A stretch of DNA of 62,748 bases, from NCBI GenBank assembly GCA_036794395.1, contig DAIRGS010000003.1, positions 1-62,748 on the forward strand, in the 5' to 3' direction. Position numbers and translations under genes: made by a program. The stretch is from DASXMX01 sp036794395. Its GTDB lineage: Bacteria; Planctomycetota; Phycisphaerae; Tepidisphaerales; Tepidisphaeraceae. The notes below the pieces were generated by a model. That model was not told the origin of the DNA and did no database searches. It worked only from the letters and a program-made list of their open reading frames with translations. Numbering within the stretch: the first letter of the stretch is position 1; every line of letters starts with the position of its first letter. Below are positions 26,601 through 35,170 of this stretch, piece by piece.

Positions 26601-26907
26601 GGTTGATCGACGATCGCGTCACCGCCTCGCGAACGTCGTACCCCTTCTTGATGTCTTCCACATCCTGTTCGCTCAGGGTGCAACCGACGAGCAACTGCAT
26701 CCGCCCGCCGCGGGCGATCAGTGCGTCCAGCCCGCGTGCCGCCAGCGCCAGCACGTCGCCCGAAAAATACCCCGTTGCCCGCAGGTACAGGCGCGCCCGC
26801 GACAGCGCCGGGACGAAGAACATCGCAACCAGATCGCCGTCCTCGTGGCTGTACCCGACGTCCCAGTCCCGGTCTCGCAGCGATGATGTCCCCGTCCCCT
26901 CGTTCAC
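23686..26907 (-). CDS. hmaA-like: PLD-domain SNF2 helicase (Hma-type helicase)
   Basis: 1073 aa from the GTG at 26907, which overlaps the methylase stop (GTGA) and has CGGAGG upstream. Residues 25-200 form a PLD-like nuclease or binding domain (GYFSGDVLALAARGLDALI, LYHAKAGVIVDDAGDKLVFK with one HxK, GSINET). Residues 280-880 are an SNF2/RapA ATPase: LIADEVGLGKTIEAGLI, VLDEAHHAR, LLLTATPMQ, AGEGLNLQSCGVVVNYDLPW and EQRIGRIDRIGQ. Helicases with this N-terminal PLD unit sit beside DUF1156 methylases and DUF499 ATPases in defence islands. It likely translocates on DNA to execute anti-phage restriction. Letter assignment of the gene is provisional. Confidence 0.85.
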   Translation of the reverse strand: MNEGTGTSSLRDRDWDVGYSHEDGDLVAMFFVPALSRARLYLRATGYFSGDVLALAARGLDALIARGGRMQLLVGCTLSEQDVEDIKKGYDVREAVTRSSINRIPLTHESPQARRNIGYLAWMIAHGFLDVKIAVPLDEHGEMRAGLGLYHAKAGVIVDDAGDKLVFKGSINETPAGWLNNCESFDVSCSWRGEWDAAKVRKTEGEFAKLWSGKAKSAKVFDFPEALKEKLLEFLPIDDTFVKPPKAKDKKTTNEENGDAPADDAPPPMPIDERRRLIWSFIKHAPKRPDGAMVAVVTSAVKPWPHQLRAYKRMIDTWPLRLLIADEVGLGKTIEAGLIIRHTWIAELAKRVLIMAPKGLLKQWQSELYEKFNLLVPIYTGKSLCWPEYHHRTGPLERPVSRGEWTKEPIVLVSSHLMRRRERQQELIEAEDWDLFVLDEAHHARRSAPGTPQEGGPNRLLRLMHSIKHKAKSLLLLTATPMQVHPVEMWDLLSLLGMPDEWSPGVFTNYFEMLGGNPGDEDLYRAAVLFQATERDFGAAPDTLVHRISDAMHLSKIDVNKVLAAAREPNTTIPIKRLSTKQRQALIALLRSCSPIYHRMSRHTRNLLRRYFKKGLLDSPIADRKVLDKAVVLSTAERELYDAVEDYISTTYQSASPDKKTAVGFVMTIYRRRLASSFYSLRKTLESRLARIKGFEPGRGDEDRLEEDLPQDDRALEVLANDEADELQAKALGVEEESSIQDLLKGIAKLGTDTKAREVRDQLQSAFADGYDSAIVFTQYTDTMDFLREFLADQLEVSVGCFSGRGGEIRDAAGRWTGRTKEQIKRMLKDGTVKVLVCTDAAGEGLNLQSCGVVVNYDLPWNPMKVEQRIGRIDRIGQRFPEVRVINLAYADTVEADVYFALSARIGLFNGVIGKLQPILAQLPKEFEAAALRRREDREKGRHEAVRNVEILVGAAEASTFDIDELSDADLLPPAFSPPPYTPAQIGQLLLQSEMLPPGTVCKELEPRTFSLSLPGEPGLARVTADPDIFDDHFESHQLLLPDGPLFRVIVSVADGAADSTVSHIRGLSDLLT

Positions 26908-29900
26908 GGCTTCCCCGCCTCCGGCTGGTCGAACAGCATCCATTCCTTGGATTGCGGCACCTCGCCAGAAAACATGAGCTTCCGTAGCTTCTCCATCGCC
27001 TCCGCGTCCGCCGCCGCGCCGGCAAGCGCGCCCTTGCCGCTCACCATCCGTGGGGTTGGCAGCACCTGTAGCGCGGCCTCCATCGCCATCAAGAAGGCGC
27101 TGTCCTTGTGCAGTTCGGATCGTTCGATTAGTTCCTTGGCCACACCCACATTCCGTTCCCGCACCGCCTGGGCGACCTGGTGAAGGGCGTCGAGCCGGCA
27201 AATACCGTTGAGCGATCCAATGGCGCTCTTCTTGGCCCGCTGGCCGGAATCCCACACGATGACGTCGCCGCCCTTGAGTTCCAGCACCTTGTTGCGCAAC
27301 TGCTCGTCGAAATTGACGCCGACCACCCGCGCCAGCTTCAGTGCTTCGTCTGCCGGAAACTGCGGGCTTTTGAAAGCGTCCCACGCCAGCACGAACCACT
27401 CGGTTACCGGATCGAGGCTCGCCTTTCGATGGACCGTGGTCAACTCAAGAAGACGCCACTGCTTTACCGCCTTTCGAGCGGCCATGAGAGCGTCTTCAGG
27501 TCGCACCGCATACGGGTCCCACTCCTCATCCTCCACGAGCTTCAACTGCGCGCCCTTGACCGGCAGTGGCCTCTGGTTCGCCCGGCCGCGCTTCATGGGC
27601 CAATTCTTGCTGAACACTTCAAGCGCCGGTCCGAAGCACGACAAATACAGGTCCACACCGCTCATGCCGATGTCGTGAAATAGCCCTACTTTTTGAAGCA
27701 CAATCTCCGTTACCTTTGGCTCGACGTCTTCCCAGTATGTGGTTTCGGCATTCGCGGCCGGCGTCTGGCGCGGACGGCAGACCAGGAAGATCGTACTCTT
27801 CGCGGCGTTCTTATCCTTGATGTGCAGGCTCCCCTCCGCTTCAGTCTGGATCGGCCAGCTTGCCGTGATTACAAATCCCGCGTCCACCAGACCCTTGGCA
27901 AGCGCGTCCCACGCGCCGGTGGCCTTGTGGGTGAACATGAGGGTCATGATGCCCTCGGGCTTCAGTACCCGACGGGCCTCGGTAAAGATCGCCTGCATCC
28001 GCTCCTGGTAGTCGCGGCTGGCGCGTTTCTTCGCCCCGCCGCTTCCTTTGACCTTGGAAAAATCCTTGAACTTCGCCGGGTTCGCGACGGCCTCGCGGTC
28101 CTTGTCGGTCAACTGGTCGGCGAACTGTTCGGGGAACAGCAGCCCCGCAGTCCGCTTCAGCCACACGTAAAAGAAGTCCGCCAACTCCGCGTACATCACA
28201 TTGTCGTAGTAGGGAGGATCGAGTACGACCGCGTCGATGCTGGCGTCGTCGAGTTGCGTAACATTGTCGCCAGAACCTCGAATTATCGTAATTTGGGAGG
28301 TGCCATCTGTCTCCGCCGACGAGCGACGAAAATCGAGGGTAAGGCCGTCGCCGGACAACTCGGTACCACTAAGCTGAATAAGCTCCGCCAAAGCTTTCCC
28401 AGTCTGCTTGATCGCCCAGTCATAGCCCAAACCTGCAACACATGGAGCCATTTCCGCATAGCTCCAAAGGAACGCGAAATCGTGCCGATCAAAGACTCCG
28501 GCGACCACTTCACGATTGGCGTGCCAACGGACTGATCTCGCGTTGTAATTCAGGAGTTTGTCCAATCCAATCGCCAGGTAGGACATCGCCGCTTTGTCGA
28601 TCTCGTTGAGTTTCTTCGATGTTGCGCATTCGGCGACAAGCTCGTGGAAGACTTCCACGCTCGTCCCGTGGCCGAGCAACTGGCGAGGTGAAAACATGTC
28701 GCGCCACTTCAACATGCCGACCTTGCGAGGCTTGTCTGTGCCGCTGCCGGTGTCATCGCCGGTCTTGTGCCCGTGCGGAATCTCCTCGTCCGGCACGATA
28801 TTTCTCGCCAGCCATTCTGGCATCTTGGCATCCAGCGCCTTTTTCACCTGATCGGCGATGTCGTCTTCGGGGCGTGGGGCGCGGAAGCCGCGGGTCTTCT
28901 TGATCTTGGGTTTACCGTTCTTGGCGTGACCGATCACTTTGCGTTCGGTGTAGACGACGGCGTAGAGCTGCTCGCCCATGGCACCTGCAATGGCTTGAGC
29001 CTGAATCTCCGTGTTGTTGAAGACCCGACGACAGTCGGGAAACGGGCAGAGGCCGTCGCCACCTTTGACGGTACCAGCAGATTGGTGGGACGTATCGTCG
29101 ACAATTTCAAACTTGCAGACGCGGTCTTCCGGGTTACCCGTCTGCGGCACCACCCGCACGCCAACGCCCTTGTTGTTCAACCTCCAATTCGGCGACAGCG
29201 GCACAAGCCCGTTGCAATAGGGGCAGTGAACGGTGCGGGCCCACAGATAAGTCGCATCCTCACGTTCGGGGTTCGGATCGCTTGGAAAGAATGGCTGCAT
29301 CCGCTCCTTCATCACCGTCAGCCACTTCCCAGCGAGCACTTTGTACCGTTGCAGCAACTCAGGACCAAAACGTGCGGGGAATTCGACCGTTGCCTTCAGG
29401 ATGAGCCAAGCGACGGGGTTGAGGTCATTGGCGTAGGTATCACAGCCGAGCCGCATCGCTTCGAATGGGATTGACCCACCACCTGCGGTGCTATCGAGGA
29501 CACGGGGAGAAACACCCTGCCCCCCGAGGGTGCGAACATAATCGCGATCTGCTTCGGTTGGGTTGTAGCCAAATGCTCGGTCATATCCATAAGGGTTTGT
29601 AACCCGAACGCCGGTCCGTATTGCCTCTTGTATTAAGACCCTTGCTTTCGCTGGGTCGCCGTGGATGCCAAGGGCGTGGAGGAATTTCTTGTGATCGGCG
29701 TCGGCGGGAAGAAGGGACGCCAACACCGCGGCCCGGCTGGCGACGAGCGGACGACGCGCCCACCACACGTGCAGCCGGTTCGGCGCCGGGAACGGCGTCA
29801 TCGGCGTCCGCTCGCGCAGCGACTCGATTCCAATCTCCACGATGGGCAACCACTCCTCGATCAGCCGGCGCGTTGAACCAACGGCGGGCTTGCGGCTGAT

Positions 29901-29921
29901 GTCGGCGGCGGCATTGGTCAT
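26904..29921 (-). CDS. hmaB-like: DUF1156 adenine-specific DNA methyltransferase (Hma-type)
   Basis: 1005 aa from the ATG at 29921 (AAGGAG nine bases upstream; an upstream in-frame ATG at 30029 lacks this). The DUF1156 N-terminus reads RLIEEWLPIVEIGIESLRER, then PAPNRLHVWWARRPLVASRA. SAM motif: DSTAGGGSIPFEAMRLGCD; catalytic DPPY: VVLDPPYYDNVM. Cys pairs CPYC and CPFPDC may bind zinc. Probable role is N6-adenine marking of host DNA so that the partner helicase/ATPase ignore self. It overlaps the helicase start by 4 bp, which indicates one operon. Confidence 0.88.
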   Translation of the reverse strand: MTNAAADISRKPAVGSTRRLIEEWLPIVEIGIESLRERTPMTPFPAPNRLHVWWARRPLVASRAAVLASLLPADADHKKFLHALGIHGDPAKARVLIQEAIRTGVRVTNPYGYDRAFGYNPTEADRDYVRTLGGQGVSPRVLDSTAGGGSIPFEAMRLGCDTYANDLNPVAWLILKATVEFPARFGPELLQRYKVLAGKWLTVMKERMQPFFPSDPNPEREDATYLWARTVHCPYCNGLVPLSPNWRLNNKGVGVRVVPQTGNPEDRVCKFEIVDDTSHQSAGTVKGGDGLCPFPDCRRVFNNTEIQAQAIAGAMGEQLYAVVYTERKVIGHAKNGKPKIKKTRGFRAPRPEDDIADQVKKALDAKMPEWLARNIVPDEEIPHGHKTGDDTGSGTDKPRKVGMLKWRDMFSPRQLLGHGTSVEVFHELVAECATSKKLNEIDKAAMSYLAIGLDKLLNYNARSVRWHANREVVAGVFDRHDFAFLWSYAEMAPCVAGLGYDWAIKQTGKALAELIQLSGTELSGDGLTLDFRRSSAETDGTSQITIIRGSGDNVTQLDDASIDAVVLDPPYYDNVMYAELADFFYVWLKRTAGLLFPEQFADQLTDKDREAVANPAKFKDFSKVKGSGGAKKRASRDYQERMQAIFTEARRVLKPEGIMTLMFTHKATGAWDALAKGLVDAGFVITASWPIQTEAEGSLHIKDKNAAKSTIFLVCRPRQTPAANAETTYWEDVEPKVTEIVLQKVGLFHDIGMSGVDLYLSCFGPALEVFSKNWPMKRGRANQRPLPVKGAQLKLVEDEEWDPYAVRPEDALMAARKAVKQWRLLELTTVHRKASLDPVTEWFVLAWDAFKSPQFPADEALKLARVVGVNFDEQLRNKVLELKGGDVIVWDSGQRAKKSAIGSLNGICRLDALHQVAQAVRERNVGVAKELIERSELHKDSAFLMAMEAALQVLPTPRMVSGKGALAGAAADAEAMEKLRKLMFSGEVPQSKEWMLFDQPEAGKP

Positions 29922-29991
29922 GGTCACGAACTCCTTCCCAGGAAATGCATCTTCCTTCTGGGCTGGCGGAAAGCAAAGTGTTCGCATTCGG

Positions 29992-30441
29992 TCAGACGGT
30001 CTTGCCCGTGTTCTGGTCGATTCGAACAAGCCGGAGATGCGATGGCGAGAGGTGATCGAAATCGCGGTCGGTGGTCATCAAGGACGCCTGAGAAACATGA
30101 GCTACGGCGGCGATCCAAAGATCGTTTTTGCCCATTTGGTTACGGCCGACTGATCGGCTGTGGGCGTCGATCTCCGCGTAGGCATCGATGATTTGGGATT
30201 CATTGATATCGACGGTGACGAACTGCGCAAGGATGTGATTGACGGTTGTGACTTTGGCATTTCCCCACGCGCGTTTTTTCGCGAAAGCCAGTGCTTCGCC
30301 TCGGGTGACGACGCAAATCAGTGGTCGGTACGGTGAGGTCAGCAGCGTGTAGTCGGCCTCGATTTGCTGACCAACAGTCTTGCCCCGCGAATAATGGATG
30401 ACGATGTTGGTATCCAGGAGGTAAAGCAACGGCGCGGTCAT
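29992..30441 (-). CDS. vapC: PIN-domain ribonuclease, VapC-like toxin
   Basis: 149 aa. Acidic residues in PIN order: D10 (YLLDTNIVI), E49 (VTRGEALAF), D107 (GKNDLWIAA) and D125 (MTTDRDFD). The start lies in a 4-bp overlap with the upstream 317-aa gene. VapC toxins cut tRNA or rRNA. Here the toxin sits inside an Hma operon, so it may be a back-up abortive module or a stabiliser of the island. Confidence 0.88.
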   Translation of the reverse strand: MTAPLLYLLDTNIVIHYSRGKTVGQQIEADYTLLTSPYRPLICVVTRGEALAFAKKRAWGNAKVTTVNHILAQFVTVDINESQIIDAYAEIDAHSRSVGRNQMGKNDLWIAAVAHVSQASLMTTDRDFDHLSPSHLRLVRIDQNTGKTV

Positions 30442-31391
30442 TCGACCTCCGCCAGGGTGCGGAGAATCTCATCGTCGCTTTCGTCGCCGGGCCATTTTCC
30501 GAAGACCGCTTTCATTCCAGTGGTAGCCGTCTGCGGTTGCAGCAAGTGTGACTTGCGAAGCGTGAGACCTCCCGGAGGTGGCAGTCGGGAGAACAGCCGA
30601 TCGGCCGCGGTGGCGGCATCAATCGCTTCGGCATCGATGCGCAGCGCCGTGCCGGAAGCGCGGTAGGTCACCTGGCCGTTGACGACCACGTCCTGGTCAA
30701 GATGTTGCCGTAGCGGAGCCACGTTGGACCCGAGCCAGATGCCCCGGAGTTTCTGGCCGTCCTTGAGGATCAGGATGAAGACCTTGTCGCTGGCCCGGAT
30801 CATGTCCAGATGGCCGGTCACACGCGCTCGCACCGGCACCGGCGTTTCCATGTACAGCAAGCTGGCTATCTCGGCCAGCGCGCGGTCGATCTTCGGGGGA
30901 CGCTCGACCGGTAGCCGGCCGCCGAGTAACGAGATCTCATCCACGCCATGATGGAAGACCGGCTCTTTGAAGCCTTCGAGCCGCCTGAGAACACCAATAT
31001 CAAACCGATCGCTGTCGCGAACGTTCCTTGCAACGTCGGTGACCATGTCACCTATCGCGTCGAATGCGGTATCGTCCTGACTGGGCAGCGCACCAAAAAG
31101 CTGGCCTTGCTTGTACACCTCGTCGGCCACGTCCCCGAACCGTGGCGCTTGGAAATGCAGACGCGTGCTGTTCTCAGCGCCAGCACTGATGCCAACAAAT
31201 CGCACATCGGACGCCCGGCGCATCCACTGCGGTCTGCGCCCACGTCCGCGACTGGAACCTCGGAAGCCCATGCCGACCGAATCGATGGCGAGGCTCTTCA
31301 TCCGTCGAAGGATCGCGCCAACGGGCTCGGGGTCGGGCCGGCCCTCGGCTACACGCCTTCCTCTGATGCTGACTTGATGTTCAACAAGCAT
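30438..31391 (-). CDS. Antitoxin-like partner of the PIN protein, large
   Basis: 317 aa. Residues 170-270 show an OB/beta-barrel-like pattern (VPVRARVTGHLDMIRASDKV, DGQKLRGIWL, DVVVNGQVTYRASGTALRID) that I remember from proteins placed before PIN toxins. The C-terminus GKWPGDESDDEILRTLAEVE is the type of acidic peptide that antitoxins insert into PIN domains. The N-terminal 130 residues are unassigned and the true start is uncertain (31391, or ATG 31301). Coupled to the PIN gene by ATGA overlap. Confidence 0.6.
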   Translation of the reverse strand: MLVEHQVSIRGRRVAEGRPDPEPVGAILRRMKSLAIDSVGMGFRGSSRGRGRRPQWMRRASDVRFVGISAGAENSTRLHFQAPRFGDVADEVYKQGQLFGALPSQDDTAFDAIGDMVTDVARNVRDSDRFDIGVLRRLEGFKEPVFHHGVDEISLLGGRLPVERPPKIDRALAEIASLLYMETPVPVRARVTGHLDMIRASDKVFILILKDGQKLRGIWLGSNVAPLRQHLDQDVVVNGQVTYRASGTALRIDAEAIDAATAADRLFSRLPPPGGLTLRKSHLLQPQTATTGMKAVFGKWPGDESDDEILRTLAEVE

Positions 31392-31496
31392 GACAGGCCA
31401 AGCCTTTCCGCAGTTCAGGAGCGCCCCGCGGCGGCGGGGGCGTTGGGCAATGTCTGATACTATTCTACGCCGGACACCATCGGTCAGGGGAGCATG

Positions 31497-31982
31497 CTAA
31501 GGCGTGGTGAGCAAAACCCGAAGCGCAGCCAAGACGCGCCGCGGATAGACGCGATGGACAGCCATGCCGAGCCAATACCCCGCCTCTTCGCGGCTCATTT
31601 TATCGATGCCGTCGGCGACCATCTTGATTCGATCGACGCTTCGCATCGGCGCGAGCACGCGGAAGAGCAACGCCATGGTGAGCGCCAAGTCCTCGTCGAT
31701 CTGAAACTCAGCGACCTGGCCCTTCCTGACATTTGCGATACTGATGCCGGCCTGGCGAAGGCGCTTGGTAATGCGTGATTCCATCATGCGCCACGGTCGC
31801 CCGGCGAGCGAAGCTGTCCGTTCGGCCTGCTGTAAACGCGGGGTAGACGTGCTGGGCAATTGCCAGATCGCCACCTCGATTTCAGTGTTCGTCGTGGCAG
31901 CGACGCGCAGTTGATAAATTGGATGGCTGTCGGCCCGACTGAGCGAGAGATTCGGTCGAAGCGGAATTGGATTCGCAGTCAT
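31497..31982 (-). CDS. Hma-associated small protein
   Basis: 161 aa; the ATG at 31982 is one base behind the ATPase stop (TAAcATG), so translation is surely coupled. IEVAIWQLPSTSTPRLQQAE, GRPWRMMESRITKRLRQAG and EEAGYWLGMAVHRVYPRRVL are the readable blocks. It is comparable to small DUF3780/DUF7680-type proteins that accompany DUF499 ATPases, but I cannot name the family with certainty. Likely a structural or regulatory subunit of the ATPase. Confidence 0.6.
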   Translation of the reverse strand: MTANPIPLRPNLSLSRADSHPIYQLRVAATTNTEIEVAIWQLPSTSTPRLQQAERTASLAGRPWRMMESRITKRLRQAGISIANVRKGQVAEFQIDEDLALTMALLFRVLAPMRSVDRIKMVADGIDKMSREEAGYWLGMAVHRVYPRRVLAALRVLLTTP

Positions 31983-31983
31983 G

Positions 31984-34900
31984 TTAAGCACTCTTTTCTG
32001 GCGCGGCTTCAGCTTCAACGTAAGCTTCGCCGCCGCCGTACTTGGTCATGGCATTCATGAACGCGTCGGCCTTTTCGGTTGCTGTCGCCAGGGGCGCTCC
32101 GAAGGCCAGTGTGTATTGCGCTTCGAACTGATGATCGGAAGCGGCGCGGATTTGTGTGTCGATGAACGACTTCACGGCATTGGCCTTCGTCATATTGCCG
32201 CCGAACTCGACCTGAAGCGCGTCAATGCCCTCGGCATCAACGTTGGCGGAAAAGTGGCACGTGATGGTCGCATCGCGAAAAGTGGCCAGAGCCTGATGGA
32301 CCATCCATGCTGGGTTGGCTTCCCAGAGACGAATGCGAATCTGACTAACTGTTTTGATCCCCCCTTTACGCAACTTCTCGAACAGTTCGGCGAGCGCCTG
32401 TTTTAGCGGTCCTTGTGCTGAGAATTCAGGCTTCGGCTTCGCGGGCTCGGCGGCGGACAGGCCGATGCCTCCAACGCCGGTAATCGGTGCCGCGCCTGTT
32501 GGTGAGGTCTTCGTGCCACCACCGCTGACGCCGCCGTATGTCTGGATCGGTTCTTCTTTCGGTTTGCGCGGCCAAAGCCCAACCTTGTTCGCCTCCGACA
32601 TCGTGTAGACGAAGGCGTTGTCACTGATTGAAATAGAAGGCGTCGGATCACCTGGACCCCAGACCAGATCGCCTTGTTTATAGACGAACAACCCAGTGTC
32701 GATCCCCTGGCGAATGCATTGCATCAGGGGACCGTTGTCGAGCAGCATCGACAGCTTCGGCGCGCGCCGGAATTCGTTTCGCAATTCCTGCGTAGTGAGA
32801 AAGCCCTTCACTTTTAGCGGCGTCTGGTCGCGCACGAAGCCAGGCGCATCGGGCTGATCTCCCGCTTCGAGGAGCTTCTTTTGATCGCGGAGCGCACGAC
32901 GGATGTGGACCTGCCCATTGCCGGGATCGCTGGAGACGTTCGCCAGCTCGATCGCGGTGTGGCCGAGTTGGACATTTCCGCCGCCGACCGCAATGTGGCT
33001 GGGGTAAAACAGGTGGCGGTAGCATTGCATGATTGCTTGCGCGATGCGGAAATTCGACTTATCGAATTCTTCGTTCACCGTGCGCTGTTGATGATCCGCA
33101 AGTTCGCGCATGCGATCGGGCTTCTTCAATTCCACCAACGCAAGTTTTCGGCGAACCGCTTGCTTCATGTCCTCGCGATAGCGCTCATCGGCTACGAGGA
33201 AGACCAGGTTGTTCTGATAACTTCGAAGTTCTTCTTTCGTTCCTTTACGCTGGAACATGCGCACGATATCCCCAGGCAGCGACGTTGGCTCATCGGACAC
33301 GGCAAACGCGTCGTAGCCGAGCAGCACGAGATAGGGTCTGCCATCGCCGATGTCGTCCGGCACGTTGTAAGGAGCCGCCGCAAAGGGAATCAGTTCAAGG
33401 TTTTGGCCGCGACCGTCGAATAGATCACTGAGCGTTTCGTTTAACGTTGTTCGCAATTCATCTGCATCAACATTGTTCATCGCCTTGCGGATCATCTGTG
33501 TGAGGTTCGCCTCAACCCGGAATCGCAACGGCGCGCCGGGGCGGTCGTCGAGATAGAGCGATTCGGCGACGAACTGCTTGCGCGCCGACTCAATGAAGGT
33601 CGGCTCGATTGACGGCGAGCAGACGGAGTAACGAAGCTGATCCGGTTTGACGCCCTGCGCGGCCTCTCCATACGCGAGCGTGTGAAGAAAGATCGTATTG
33701 GCGACGTAACTGGTCACGGGCGGCTGACCGGGAAAGTTGATTGAGTCGAGCCGCTGTGCGATAGCCGCATCTTTTCCCGGTACCGCGGCCACGTCGGTGG
33801 CAAGTGCGGTTGTGTAGGACCCTTGGCCGAGACGAGTAGTGATCTCCTCCCGGATTGGGCCGTAGGCGGGGTCAATGTGGTGAAGGTGAATGGCATGAGC
33901 ATCGGCTGGCCTCGATTCCCAGAGGTGCCGAACGGTGCGCGACAACAGCCGAAGCATCCCACGAGTCCGTTGAAACGTGGAAAGGCTGCTGGTCTTCTCG
34001 ATCAGCGTGTTTAGCGTCTCGGGATGAAGCGGGTATCCGCGGCGAAACTGGTCGCGCGTCTCCGCACTGAACGCTTCGGCCGGGAGTGCCTCTTTGTTCT
34101 TGTCCCACATGCCGAAATACGCCGAGAGGACCGGGGTCGCGGCGTCGAGATCGACGTGATCGAAGAGCCGGCGACGAAGGACATCGACGGTTTCGTCCTC
34201 CTCCGTGGGATTGAGCTGGGTGGATTTACGCGAGACGATTTGCTCGGCCTCCTCGAACGCCTTCAACGCAATCTGATGTTCTGCCTTGTAGGCATCTTTG
34301 GCTTCTTTGTCGTCCGCCTTTACGGCGAGCGTGAAAACCAGCGCAACCTGAGGTGTGGCGGACACGGCTTTAATAAGACCCTGAATGAACGCGGAGAACT
34401 GCTCAGCGCCGTTCGGAAAAACCCTGGCCACCTTTCGGAGATAGACCGAAACCTCATCTATGACGATGAGCGTCGGCTCGCCGCCGAATAGCTCGGCGAT
34501 TGTGCGGTCTCCCGGTGCAGTATGCGTTTCATCGCTCTTGCGGACACGCTCGAAACCGGCGCGCCCGGCGAGACGGTAGGCCATCTCGCCCCAGAGGCTG
34601 CGAGCAACCAGGCCTGGCTCCAGCGCCAGACCATTGGCGGGATCGGCATTCTCCCCATCGAGTGCTGCGACACGGACGTGCCCCTTCGGCAGAAGACTTG
34701 GATCGACGAACTCCTTCACGTTGGCGACTTTGTGCATCCCGCGGACAGCGTGGATCAGGGCGATCAAGCTATGGGTCTTGCCGCCGCCGTACTGCGTATC
34801 CAGTCGAATGACCGAGTTCATCTCGCCGCCGACGCCGCTCAGTCGTCGGCACACCGTTTCCAGCAAGGTCCGCAAACCCCGCGTGGGGTACGTATTCTGA

Positions 34901-35043
34901 AAGAAAACCGCGGGATCGCTGTATTCCCGCACCTTTCCATCGGGAGTGGTGACAGCGGATAAATCAGCGGCAAACTCCTCGTCCCGGAGTCGGCCGGACA
35001 ACACGTCCTTTCGGGGATGGCAAAGATCAAAGATTGTCTGCAT
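31984..35043 (-). CDS. hmaC-like: DUF499 P-loop ATPase (Hma-type)
   Basis: 1019 aa. It starts MQTIFDLCHPRKDVLSGRLR, the usual DUF499 opening. Walker A is LDTQYGGGKTHSLIALIHAV (about residues 81-100) and Walker B is PTLIVIDEVSVYL. Long helical regions follow, and a C-terminal beta-rich part (ITCHFSANVDAEGIDALQVE) comes after a Gly/Pro linker. DUF499 ATPases are found beside DUF1156 methylases in anti-phage loci. It is the first gene of the minus-strand operon, so it sets expression of the methylase and helicase downstream. Confidence 0.88.
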   Translation of the reverse strand: MQTIFDLCHPRKDVLSGRLRDEEFAADLSAVTTPDGKVREYSDPAVFFQNTYPTRGLRTLLETVCRRLSGVGGEMNSVIRLDTQYGGGKTHSLIALIHAVRGMHKVANVKEFVDPSLLPKGHVRVAALDGENADPANGLALEPGLVARSLWGEMAYRLAGRAGFERVRKSDETHTAPGDRTIAELFGGEPTLIVIDEVSVYLRKVARVFPNGAEQFSAFIQGLIKAVSATPQVALVFTLAVKADDKEAKDAYKAEHQIALKAFEEAEQIVSRKSTQLNPTEEDETVDVLRRRLFDHVDLDAATPVLSAYFGMWDKNKEALPAEAFSAETRDQFRRGYPLHPETLNTLIEKTSSLSTFQRTRGMLRLLSRTVRHLWESRPADAHAIHLHHIDPAYGPIREEITTRLGQGSYTTALATDVAAVPGKDAAIAQRLDSINFPGQPPVTSYVANTIFLHTLAYGEAAQGVKPDQLRYSVCSPSIEPTFIESARKQFVAESLYLDDRPGAPLRFRVEANLTQMIRKAMNNVDADELRTTLNETLSDLFDGRGQNLELIPFAAAPYNVPDDIGDGRPYLVLLGYDAFAVSDEPTSLPGDIVRMFQRKGTKEELRSYQNNLVFLVADERYREDMKQAVRRKLALVELKKPDRMRELADHQQRTVNEEFDKSNFRIAQAIMQCYRHLFYPSHIAVGGGNVQLGHTAIELANVSSDPGNGQVHIRRALRDQKKLLEAGDQPDAPGFVRDQTPLKVKGFLTTQELRNEFRRAPKLSMLLDNGPLMQCIRQGIDTGLFVYKQGDLVWGPGDPTPSISISDNAFVYTMSEANKVGLWPRKPKEEPIQTYGGVSGGGTKTSPTGAAPITGVGGIGLSAAEPAKPKPEFSAQGPLKQALAELFEKLRKGGIKTVSQIRIRLWEANPAWMVHQALATFRDATITCHFSANVDAEGIDALQVEFGGNMTKANAVKSFIDTQIRAASDHQFEAQYTLAFGAPLATATEKADAFMNAMTKYGGGEAYVEAEAAPEKSA

Positions 35044-35170
35044 CGGATAAGACCTTCAAGCTACCGAGGGGTGTCATTACCGTCGGTCAGAGTTGAAGGA
35101 TAATCGGATGGTGCTCAACAAACCAGAATGGTCGAAGCCGCCGCGGCGCGATGTCGCGCGCCGAGCAGTT

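Noticed and set aside
26908..27399. N-terminal extension of the helicase frame
   Set aside because: Lies antisense-free but out of frame within the methylase gene and is Gly/Arg-rich; the GTG at 26907 with a ribosome site and GTGA overlap is better.
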